A stretch of DNA of 64,000 nt from Pontibacter ruber (GTDB lineage Bacteria; Bacteroidota; Bacteroidia; Cytophagales; Hymenobacteraceae). The translations under genes and the position numbers were made by a program. The notes under the pieces are model-generated. The model searched no databases. It was given only the letters and a program-made list of their open reading frames with translations, and was not told where the DNA came from. This document shows, piece by piece, positions 57,249 through 64,000 of this stretch. Each line of letters begins with the position of its first letter. The stretch's first letter is position 1. The stretch is from NCBI RefSeq assembly GCF_023630205.1, contig NZ_JALPRR010000004.1:1-64000 (forward strand), written 5' to 3'.

Positions 57249-58547
57249 ATGATTACTAAAACTAAACTCTTGGCTGCTCTGGGCCTTTCCATACTGTTGG
57301 GTGGCACGGCATGGGCACAGGACAAGCCGCACGTGTTTACGGGCGCTAAAATTATCCCGATAGCAGGCCAGCCCATTGAGAACGGCGTACTGGTGGTACA
57401 CCAGGGCAAGATTACGGCTGTAGGGGCGGCTGGTCAGGTTAAAGTGCCTGCCGGTGCTACAACCTTCGACCTGAAGGGCAAGGTCGTAATGCCGGGGCTG
57501 GTTGATACGCACTCCCACCTGGGCGAAGGCTCCGGAGGAGACGGTTCTGCTGCCCTGCACCCGGATGTACGCATCATCGACGGCATCGATCCCATCAGCG
57601 ACTCCTTTAAACGCGCGCTGTCTGGAGGCATTACAACCGTGAATGTGATGCCGGGCTCAGGGCACCTGATGAGCGGGCAGACCGTGTATCTGAAAATGCG
57701 CGAAGGCAACACCATCAACGATCTGGCTTTTTGCCAGGATGTGCAAAGCGGCATTTGCGGCGGCATGAAAATGGCCAACGGTACCAACCCGATGAAGGCT
57801 GCGCCTTTTCCGGGAACACGCGCCAAGTCGGCGGCCATGCAGCGGCAACTCTTTTTGGACGCACAGGCCTACCGCAGCAAGATAAAAGCGGCCAAAGGCA
57901 AAGCCGATAAGATGCCCGAGCGCAAGCCAAACCTGGATCCAATAGTAGAGATACTGGACGGCAAACGCATTGTACACTTCCATACCCACCGTTACGATGA
58001 TATCCTGACAGCCTTAAGACTACAAAAAGAGTTTGGTTTTAAGCTGGTGCTGCACCACGTAAGCGAAGCCTGGAAAGCTGCCGACGAAATTGCCAAAGCC
58101 GGTATACCTGCATCCATCATCACGCTCGACTCACCGGGCGGTAAAGCCGAAGCTGTGGAGGTGCGAAACGAGAACGGCGCCGTGCTGGAGAAAGCCGGTG
58201 TGCTGACCGCCTTCCATACAGACGATGGCATCACCGATTCCCGCTTGTTTATGCGCAGCGCTGCCCTGGGGGTGCGTGCCGGCATGAGCCGTGAAAAGGC
58301 ATTGGAAGCCCTGACCATAGCCGGTGCCAAAATGCTGGAACTGCAGGACCGTGTAGGATCGCTGGAAAAAGGCAAAGATGCCGACTTTATCGTGTTATCC
58401 GGCGAGCCGTTCAGTGTATACACTAAAGTGGAGCAGACCTGGGTAGAAGGTAAAAAGCGCTTTGATGTCGCCAATCCGGACGATAAAAAGTTTGCTACAG
58501 GCGGCTACAACACCTACAGTTCCGATATTCATTACCACGCACATTAA
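57249..58547 (+). CDS. Amidohydrolase, metal site intact
   Basis: A 432-residue exported hydrolase, signal peptide ending AWAQ (about 24). The TIM-barrel metal ligands of the amidohydrolase family are present: HxH in DTHSHLG (H88 and H90), His residues in HFHTHR and LHHVSE, and Asp in FHTDDG. The GKDADFIVLSGEP tail is typical. It is the first of two tandem paralogues; the substrate could be a cyclic amide or dipeptide. Confidence 0.92.
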   Translation: MITKTKLLAALGLSILLGGTAWAQDKPHVFTGAKIIPIAGQPIENGVLVVHQGKITAVGAAGQVKVPAGATTFDLKGKVVMPGLVDTHSHLGEGSGGDGSAALHPDVRIIDGIDPISDSFKRALSGGITTVNVMPGSGHLMSGQTVYLKMREGNTINDLAFCQDVQSGICGGMKMANGTNPMKAAPFPGTRAKSAAMQRQLFLDAQAYRSKIKAAKGKADKMPERKPNLDPIVEILDGKRIVHFHTHRYDDILTALRLQKEFGFKLVLHHVSEAWKAADEIAKAGIPASIITLDSPGGKAEAVEVRNENGAVLEKAGVLTAFHTDDGITDSRLFMRSAALGVRAGMSREKALEALTIAGAKMLELQDRVGSLEKGKDADFIVLSGEPFSVYTKVEQTWVEGKKRFDVANPDDKKFATGGYNTYSSDIHYHAH

Positions 58548-58549
58548 TT

Positions 58550-58628
58550 TTTGACAAAGGAGTTTTAGACGAAGGACAAATGAGAAGTCTTCTGAGGCTA
58601 GCTAACCACTCCATTGTCTTTTGTCAAA
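58550..58628. repeat. Inverted repeat between the amidohydrolase genes
   Basis: TTTGACAAA (58550-58558) and TTTGTCAAA (58620-58628) are exact complements, 61 bases apart; related GACAA and TTGTC words repeat between and beyond them. It fills almost the whole 117-base gap between the paralogues. Confidence 0.5.
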
Positions 58629-58664
58629 TAGTCTCTTGTCTTAAACATTAGCAGAGAAATCAAC

Positions 58665-59885
58665 ATGAAGAGAAATATAAAACTGGCTGCGGCTATACTT
58701 GCCGGATCCATACTTGGTGTGCAGCAGGCCGAAGCCCAGATCGCCGTTCGTGGCGAAACGGTTTATACCATGGCCGGCACACCGATCAAAAACGGGGTGG
58801 TGCTGATAAAAGACGGTAAAATTGAAGCCGTAGGAGCCGCCAACACAGTGCAGGTGCCGCAAGGTTATACTTCCTACACGGCCAAAGTAGTTACTCCCGG
58901 CCTGGTAGATGCCCGCACAACGGTTGGCCTGGCAGGTATTTACAACATCCCGGCCGATCAGCAACACCTGGAGAAAACAACTCCCGTGCAGCCAGAGCTG
59001 CGTGCTATTGACTCGTACAACCCGAAGGAAGAACTGGTAAAATGGGTGCGGGAACTGGGCGTAACCACAATCAACACAGGCCATGCGCCGGGTGCACTGG
59101 TGAGCGGGCAAACCATGACCGTAAAAACCACTCCGGACGCCCTGCGCTACCCGGTGCTGGATACCACCACCATGATTGCTTTTACCATTGGCAATTCGGT
59201 AGCCGAAAACTTTAACTCCCCTAAAACATCAGCCAAAGCAGTTGCCATGCTCCGTTCGGAGTTGCAGGCGGCACAGGCGTATGGCAAGAAGGCGGCTAAC
59301 AAAGATGCCAGCAAACGCCCGGACCGCAACCTTAAAATGGAATACCTGGCAGGCGTGCTGAGCGGCAAGTATAAAGCTGTAGTTACGGCTAACAAAGCCA
59401 ACGATATCATGACGGCGCTGCGCCTGGCCAAGGAGTTTAACCTGAACATCATCCTGGATGGTGCCGCAGAGGCCTACCTGGTAGCAGACGAGATAAAGGC
59501 TGCCGGCGTGCCGGTTATACTTCACCCGACCATGGCGCGGGCAGGCGGCGAAGCGAAAAACATGTCGTTTGAGACGGCGGCCATACTTACGAAGGCTGGC
59601 GTTCCGGTAGCCATACAAAGTGGCTACGAAGCCTATGTGCCGAAGGCGCGGGTGGTGCTGTTTGAGGCCGGCGTAGCCGTAGCAAACGGATTGACCACCG
59701 AGCAGGGCCTGGCTACCATCACCTCCAATGCGGCGAAGATCATCGGGGCCGATAAGCGTGTGGGTTCTCTGGAGAAAGGAAAGGATGCCGACGTGGTGCT
59801 GTTCGACGGCGACCCTTTTGAGTATACTTCGCATGTATGTGCCGTGATCATCGACGGCAAGCTGGTGAGCGAACAGTGTAAGTAA
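58665..59885 (+). CDS. Amidohydrolase paralogue with metal ligands lost
   Basis: A 406-residue exported protein, signal peptide ending AEAQ (about 25), clearly paralogous to the previous gene over its whole length, including the GSLEKGKDADVVLFDGDP tail. Every metal position is replaced: DTHSHLG becomes DARTTVG (R84, T86), HFHTHR becomes VTANKA, LHHVSE becomes LDGAAE, and FHTDDG becomes IQSGYE. Catalysis of the usual kind should be impossible. It may form a heteromer with its neighbour or bind ligand. Confidence 0.9.
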   Translation: MKRNIKLAAAILAGSILGVQQAEAQIAVRGETVYTMAGTPIKNGVVLIKDGKIEAVGAANTVQVPQGYTSYTAKVVTPGLVDARTTVGLAGIYNIPADQQHLEKTTPVQPELRAIDSYNPKEELVKWVRELGVTTINTGHAPGALVSGQTMTVKTTPDALRYPVLDTTTMIAFTIGNSVAENFNSPKTSAKAVAMLRSELQAAQAYGKKAANKDASKRPDRNLKMEYLAGVLSGKYKAVVTANKANDIMTALRLAKEFNLNIILDGAAEAYLVADEIKAAGVPVILHPTMARAGGEAKNMSFETAAILTKAGVPVAIQSGYEAYVPKARVVLFEAGVAVANGLTTEQGLATITSNAAKIIGADKRVGSLEKGKDADVVLFDGDPFEYTSHVCAVIIDGKLVSEQCK

Positions 59886-59900
59886 CTCACCTTCTTCTTT

Positions 59901-59939
59901 AAACAAAAACGCCTGCTACTTCAGCAGGCGTTTTTGTTT
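59901..59939 (+). terminator. Terminator of the amidohydrolase pair
   Basis: A 17-bp perfect stem (59901-59917 with 59923-59939) and a 5-base loop, with a T-run in the distal arm, 15 bases beyond the stop. Confidence 0.92.
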
Positions 59940-60103
59940 AAGGTGGCAAAAACAGGGTAACATTTTCCGGGAGTTAAAGTATGTACCTGTGCTTGGTTTA
60001 TACCTGTAACAGCGCTCATTTTAGTTAGCCAAAGAAACCTGAAGCAAGTGATTGGTTTCCATTGATCTACCCTGCTTCAGGCAAAGTATAATGTACTCTA
60101 AGA

Positions 60104-60137
60104 TTTGGTTTAGGATAAAAATTTCCCTCTATATTTG
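60104..60137 (+). promoter_or_regulatory. Bacteroidota-type promoter of fbaB
   Basis: TTTG (60104-60107), a 22-base spacer and TATATTTG (60130-60137), an exact TAnnTTTG; predicted leader of about 37 bases. Confidence 0.62.
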
Positions 60138-60180
60138 TATCACCTTAATTAATCTGTCTCTATAACAAAATAAAAGACAA

Positions 60181-61239
60181 ATGACCCACGATAACATCGT
60201 TTCCCTACTCGGTTCTGAAGCAGAAAACCTGCTGCAGTATGAAAGCAAAACCATCTCCAAAGACCTGATCCACGCGCCGGGCCCGGACTTCGTAGACAGA
60301 ATCTTTGTTCAGTCTAACCGTAGCCCGCAGGTACTGCGCAGCCTGCAGCAACTCTTCAACACAGGCCGTCTGGCTGGTACCGGTTACCTGTCTATCCTGC
60401 CGGTTGACCAGGGCATCGAGCACACTGCCGGTGCTTCGTTTGCACCAAACCCAATTTATTTCGATCCTGAGAACATCATTAAACTGGCTATCGAAGGTGG
60501 TTGCAACGCCGTTGCCACTACATTTGGTAACCTGGCTATGATGTCCAGAAAATATGCACACAAAATTCCGTTTGTAGTTAAGATCAACCACAACGAGCTG
60601 CTTACTTACCCGAACAAATTCGACCAGATCATGTTCGGTTCTGTGGATGAGGCATGGAACCTGGGTGCTACTGCCGTGGGTGCTACGATCTACTTCGGTT
60701 CAGAAGAGTCTTCGCGCCAGATCATGGAGGTGGCTGAAGCTTTCGAAAGAGCGCACCAGCTAGGTATGGCAACTATACTTTGGTGCTATGCCCGTAACAA
60801 TGCCTTCAAAAAAGATGGCGTAGATTACCACGTAGCTGCCGATATCACCGGCCAGGCGAACCACCTGGGCGTAACGATCCAGGCAGACATCATCAAGCAG
60901 AAACTTCCGGAGAACAACGGTGGTTTCACTGCTATCAACTTTGCTAAGTCGCACAAGGCGATGTACGAGAAGCTAAGCAGCGACAACCCGATCGACCTTG
61001 CCCGTTACCAGGTAGCAAACTGCTACATGGGCCGTGCCGGTCTGATCAACTCCGGTGGCGAGTCGAAAGGCGAATCGGATCTGGCAGATGCCGTACGCAC
61101 AGCGGTTATTAACAAGCGCGCCGGCGGTATGGGCCTGATCTCTGGACGTAAGGCATTCCAGAAAGATATGAAAGTAGGCGTAGAATTATTGAACGCAATT
61201 CAGGATGTATACCTTTCTGAGGAGATTACATTAGCCTAG
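60181..61239 (+). CDS. fbaB: Class I fructose-bisphosphate aldolase (DhnA/archaeal type)
   Basis: A 352-residue aldolase that splits fructose 1,6-bisphosphate through a Schiff base. The family's LPVDQGIEH segment (about 78-86), FVVKINHNE (about 131-139) and [12 protein letters not shown] phosphate site near the C-terminus are present, with [13 protein letters not shown]. It is single-gene, with its own promoter, and codon use is strongly biased as in highly expressed genes. Confidence 0.95.
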   Translation: MTHDNIVSLLGSEAENLLQYESKTISKDLIHAPGPDFVDRIFVQSNRSPQVLRSLQQLFNTGRLAGTGYLSILPVDQGIEHTAGASFAPNPIYFDPENIIKLAIEGGCNAVATTFGNLAMMSRKYAHKIPFVVKINHNELLTYPNKFDQIMFGSVDEAWNLGATAVGATIYFGSEESSRQIMEVAEAFERAHQLGMATILWCYARNNAFKKDGVDYHVAADITGQANHLGVTIQADIIKQKLPENNGGFTAINFAKSHKAMYEKLSSDNPIDLARYQVANCYMGRAGLINSGGESKGESDLADAVRTAVINKRAGGMGLISGRKAFQKDMKVGVELLNAIQDVYLSEEITLA

Positions 61240-61272
61240 TGTAGTATAAAAAATTTATTTGAAGTAATTTAG

Positions 61273-61323
61273 TGGCCTGCCTTACACGTTGTCTTTAAAG
61301 ATGGCACGTTTCGGGGCAGGCCA
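61273..61323. repeat. Inverted repeat in the fbaB-accD gap
   Basis: TGGCCTGCC (61273-61281) pairs with GGCAGGCCA (61315-61323). Between them ACGT and TCTTTAAAGA allow inner pairing. No T-run follows, so it may be a structured leader or 3' element. Confidence 0.5.
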
Positions 61324-61332
61324 TCTTGTACT

Positions 61333-61367
61333 TTATACTTTGGGCTCAGGTAAAAGCCAAAGTATAA
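61333..61367. repeat. Hairpin made of inverted TATACTT/AAGTATA pair
   Basis: TTATACTTTGG (61333-61343) is the exact complement of CCAAAGTATAA (61357-61367), and GCT/AGC extends the stem with one bulge. It lies 43 bases before accD; a weak T-rich stretch follows. Confidence 0.6.
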
Positions 61368-61409
61368 TTTAATAACACTAAAAGTGCGGTAAGCACACTT
61401 TGTAAAAGT

Positions 61410-62309
61410 ATGATGCCTTGGTTTAAAAGAGTAGAGAAAGGAATTATCACCCCGACGGAGGAGAAAAAAGAAACCCCGGATGGGCTGTGGTACAAGTGTC
61501 CAAGCTGTAAGACGGTTACCAGCACAGCCGAGCACCGCAAAAACCTGAGCACGTGCGTAAAGTGTAACTATCACGATCGTATCGGCTCCAAAGAATATTT
61601 CGCCATCCTTTTCGATGACAACAAGTTTGTAGAAATGGATGAGAAGATGACTTCCGGTGACCCCTTGAACTTTGTGGATTCGAAGCCATACCCGCAGCGT
61701 ACTGCTGCTACGCAAAAAGCAACGGGCCTGCACGATGCGGTTCGTACCGCGTATGGCAAAATGAACGGTCAGGACATCACCATTGCCTGTATGGATTTTG
61801 CTTACATCGGGGGCTCGATGGGCTCTGTGGTAGGAGAGAAAATTGCCCGCGCCATTGACCATGCCCGCAAAACCCGCACGCCTTTCCTGATGATCTCTAA
61901 ATCAGGTGGTGCGCGTATGATGGAAGCCGGTTTCTCGCTGATGCAGATGGCCAAGACCTCTGCCAAGCTGGCTTTGCTGGCTGAGGAGAAGCTGCCCTAT
62001 ATCTCGCTGCTTACCGACCCGACTACCGGTGGTGTAACCGCTTCTTATGCCATGTTGGGCGATTTTAACATTGCCGAGCCGGGCGCGCTGATCGGTTTTG
62101 CCGGCCCACGGGTCATCAAAGAAACAATAGGCAAGGACCTGCCGAAAGGTTTCCAGAGCGCAGAGTTCGTGCTGGAGCACGGCTTCCTTGATTTTATCGT
62201 AGACCGTAAGGAACTCAAGGGCAAATTGGCCGACCTGCTGCAAATGCTGCTTCCGAAGGAAACACCGGCAGAAGCCAAACCAAAGCCTCGCAAAACACAG
62301 AAGGCATAA
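61410..62309 (+). CDS. accD: Acetyl-CoA carboxylase carboxyltransferase subunit beta
   Basis: A 299-residue subunit that, with AccA, moves carboxyl from biotin to acetyl-CoA for fatty acid synthesis. The N-terminal zinc ribbon has C30, C33, C49 and C52. The crotonase-like domain has [22 protein letters not shown] and [15 protein letters not shown] second ATG directly follows the first; either could be used. The C-terminus is a short Lys/Pro tail. Confidence 0.97.
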   Translation: MMPWFKRVEKGIITPTEEKKETPDGLWYKCPSCKTVTSTAEHRKNLSTCVKCNYHDRIGSKEYFAILFDDNKFVEMDEKMTSGDPLNFVDSKPYPQRTAATQKATGLHDAVRTAYGKMNGQDITIACMDFAYIGGSMGSVVGEKIARAIDHARKTRTPFLMISKSGGARMMEAGFSLMQMAKTSAKLALLAEEKLPYISLLTDPTTGGVTASYAMLGDFNIAEPGALIGFAGPRVIKETIGKDLPKGFQSAEFVLEHGFLDFIVDRKELKGKLADLLQMLLPKETPAEAKPKPRKTQKA

Positions 62310-62335
62310 TACGCTAGCAACAGTATAGCTGGAGA

Positions 62336-62369
62336 AGCCTGCCCGGAGCGCACTGGGCAGGCTTTTTTA
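62336..62369 (+). terminator. Terminator of accD
   Basis: AGCCTGCCC pairs with GGGCAGGCT around a 10-base loop, followed by six T. Confidence 0.9.
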
Positions 62370-62555
62370 TGCCTGTACTTTTCCTGTGAGGTAAAATCAG
62401 GAAAATAAAATATAGAGGCTGGTATATTTTTTAACAACAGCTACTCGTTTGAGAGTTTGGCATCAGTATTGTAATGGGTACAGTAGCTAAGTATAAAAGC
62501 TGTTTACAATACGAAATCAACCAAACCATAATTTACAATTTACTAAACCAACCCT

Positions 62556-63335
62556 ATGAAGCTAGTTAAACTATCGCTGACATCTCTTTTAGCAGTTACC
62601 ATGCTGTTCTCATCGTGCCAGAGCACCCGTCAGACCACATCTGGTACAGGCAATACCTCTACTGCAACCGGCAGCACCACCGACACCAACACCACTACAG
62701 AAGGTACTGCTACTGAAGGCGCTAAGAAAGGTATGACCAAGACCACGAAAGGCGGCATTATCGGGGCCGGTTCTGGTGCTGTGATCGGGGGCGTGATCGG
62801 TAACAGGATGGGTAACACAGCGGCTGGTGCCATTATTGGGGCTGCCGTGGGTGGCGCTACCGGCGCTGTGATCGGCAGAAGAATGGACAAGCAGGCCGAA
62901 GAACTCGAAAAGAGCATGGAGAATGCTAAAGTGGAGCGCGTTGGCGAAGCCATCCGAGTTAATTTTGATTCAGGTATTCTGTTTGCCGTGAACTCTGCGG
63001 AGCTAAGTGCAAATGCCAAGAAGGATATCGAGAAATTGGCCGCTACGCTGCAGAAGTATGAAGGTACCAACATCATCATCGAGGGCCACACCGACAACAC
63101 TGGTTCGCGTGAGCTAAACCAGGGCTTGTCAGAGCGCCGCGCCGACGCAGTAGCTGCTTATGCCCGCATGCGCGGAGTAGAAGCGGGTCGTATGCAGTCC
63201 AAAGGCTATGCCTTTGACCAGCCGATTGCAGACAACAACACTGTGGATGGTCGCCAGCAGAACCGACGCGTAGAGATCATCATCGTTGCGAACGAGGAGC
63301 TGAAAAATGCAGTGGAAAGCGGTGAGATCAAATAA
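62556..63335 (+). CDS. OmpA-family lipoprotein with glycine zipper
   Basis: A 259-residue lipoprotein: lipobox Phe-Ser-Ser-Cys (Cys21), a Thr/Ser-rich spacer (about 24-56), a glycine-zipper segment (about 66-110, GAGSGAVIGGVIG), and a C-terminal OmpA domain that binds peptidoglycan (FDSGILF, GHTDNTGS, LSERRADAV). It anchors the outer membrane to murein and is likely abundant. It is the first of two tandem paralogues. Confidence 0.93.
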   Translation: MKLVKLSLTSLLAVTMLFSSCQSTRQTTSGTGNTSTATGSTTDTNTTTEGTATEGAKKGMTKTTKGGIIGAGSGAVIGGVIGNRMGNTAAGAIIGAAVGGATGAVIGRRMDKQAEELEKSMENAKVERVGEAIRVNFDSGILFAVNSAELSANAKKDIEKLAATLQKYEGTNIIIEGHTDNTGSRELNQGLSERRADAVAAYARMRGVEAGRMQSKGYAFDQPIADNNTVDGRQQNRRVEIIIVANEELKNAVESGEIK

Positions 63336-63371
63336 GCACTAACTCCTTTATACATTCTACATACACTCCTG

Positions 63372-63407
63372 AAAAGCGCCCGAAGCACCTGCCAAGGGCG
63401 CTTTTTA
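63372..63407 (+). terminator. Terminator of the first OmpA-family gene
   Basis: AAAAGCGCCC (63372-63381) pairs with GGGCGCTTTT (63396-63405), with T extending beyond. Confidence 0.88.
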
Positions 63408-63581
63408 CGTTACTTTTCACGACAATTACGGAGCTTCCTGAAGAACTTCAGCTTTCGCAGCTCGTTTAATTATAAAGTATAGGTAATATAAGGTGTTGTG
63501 TACCATAGCAGATACATACTTTATGCCCGGAGCCGCAAAATAACACAAGATGACTGTAAGCAGGTGAATAAAACATTTTAG
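63408..63581. other. Gap between the two OmpA-family genes
   Basis: With the flanking terminator and promoter regions, the gene-free span is 313 bases. It holds one AAGTATA copy near 63476 and no gene that I can support. Confidence 0.5.
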
Positions 63582-63589
63582 TAGCTTTG
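63582..63589 (+). promoter_or_regulatory. -7 element upstream of the second OmpA-family gene
   Basis: TAGCTTTG matches TAnnTTTG exactly, 59 bases before the ATG. No TTG is seen at the -33 position. Confidence 0.4.
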
Positions 63590-63648
63590 CAGTATAAGCA
63601 CTGAATTTATCTAATCGTTAAAAACTTAAGAATTAAATATTGATCACT

Positions 63649-64000
63649 ATGAAAAACGTAAGAAGTTATCTATTCATCTTTGCCATACTTGGTATCCTTT
63701 CTACCTCTTGTAACAAAAATCAGACACCTACCACAAGTACAGAAACCACAACGCAGAAAAAAGGCATGAGCAAAACTGCTAAAGGCGGTATCATTGGTGC
63801 CGGTGGTGGCGCTGTAGTGGGTGGCCTTATCGGTAGAGCTGCAGGTAACACAGCTGCCGGTGCTATTATCGGTGCTGCTGTAGGTGGTACAACCGGTGCC
63901 CTGATCGGTCGCCACATGGACAAGCAGGCTGCAGAACTGCAGCGAGACTTGGAGAACGCTAAAGTAGAGCGTGTAGGAGAAGGTATCAAAATCACGTTCG
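63649..64000 (+). CDS. OmpA-family lipoprotein with glycine zipper, cut by window end
   Basis: The first 117 codons of a paralogue of the preceding gene; the frame is open at the window edge. The lipobox is Ser-Thr-Ser-Cys (Cys21), with a shorter Thr-rich spacer, then MSKTAKGGIIGAGGGAVVGG and the same zipper and ENAKVERVGEGIKITF sequence leading into the OmpA domain. The shorter spacer, separate promoter and lower identity in the leader suggest an old duplication. Confidence 0.88.
   Translation, partial: MKNVRSYLFIFAILGILSTSCNKNQTPTTSTETTTQKKGMSKTAKGGIIGAGGGAVVGGLIGRAAGNTAAGAIIGAAVGGTTGALIGRHMDKQAAELQRDLENAKVERVGEGIKITF

Noticed and set aside
58665-59885. Considered as a pseudogene because metal ligands are gone
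   Set aside because: The frame is intact and full length, and the signal peptide and fold motifs are kept, so a pseudo-enzyme is more likely than a dead gene.

Overview
The window is chromosomal DNA of a member of the Bacteroidota, most likely the order Cytophagales and the Pontibacter/Hymenobacteraceae neighbourhood. The evidence is a set of type IX secretion (T9SS) genes (porU, porV, sprA), a secreted protease with a T9SS sorting tail, DUF4292 and DUF3078 proteins, the ruvA-sprA-gcvH-vanZ linkage, and promoters of the Bacteroidota type (TTG or TTTG, then TAnnTTTG). Base composition is close to balanced. I saw no prophage, transposase, CRISPR array or tRNA; the region reads as core chromosome.

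Layout. 1-116: the 3' end of a 5S rRNA with its terminator. 432-8543 (minus): pssA and an MBL hydrolase, then porU, porV and a zinc-site-less M16 protein. 8570-14499 (plus): an operon of an FAD oxidoreductase, a TolB-like propeller/barrel protein, a serine hydrolase and a small lipoprotein resembling Tai4 immunity proteins. 14544-14927 (minus): a decayed purQ. 15057-17310 (plus): yicC and a secreted M57 metalloprotease. 17469-22409 (minus): an unknown protein, an S8 protease with a T9SS tail, an M28 peptidase and vanZ. 22430-32892 (minus): maeB-ruvA-sprA-gcvH, continuing into vanZ. 33150-36557 (minus): tatA-tatA-gatA-mltD. 37331-45089 (minus): an envelope operon (flippase, dut, sugar nucleotidyltransferase, TPR protein, DUF4292 lipoprotein, EnvC-like activator) with an enoyl-CoA hydratase gene upstream. 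45264-47112 (plus): mscL, DUF3078 and a small basic secreted protein. 47262-52338 (minus): rimP-nusA-infB with a promoter and leader hairpin. 52582-64000 (plus, with one minus gene): an endonuclease/phosphatase-family protein, cysS with a glutaminyl cyclotransferase, a DUF4136-like lipoprotein, two tandem amidohydrolases, fbaB, accD and two tandem glycine-zipper OmpA lipoproteins, the last cut by the window edge.

How the genes work together. PorU is the T9SS sortase, PorV the outer-membrane carrier that brings cargo to it, and SprA the translocon pore; the S8 protease at 17911-20565 is a probable client. MltD, the EnvC-like protein, the flippase, the TPR protein and the DUF4292 lipoprotein form an envelope-building set. 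RimP, NusA and IF-2 form the usual translation/transcription operon.

The most unusual signal is genome-scale. The 7-mer AAGTATA (complement TATACTT) occurs about 90 times by hand count, against about 8 expected. It lies in all three codon frames, on both strands and in gaps, and is absent from 25000-33235 and from most of infB-nusA. Second is a purQ pseudogene with three in-frame stops and an internal deletion of about 100 codons. Third is a set of apparent pseudo-enzymes or altered active sites: the M16 protein, the second amidohydrolase, the S8 protease and the TolB-like protein.
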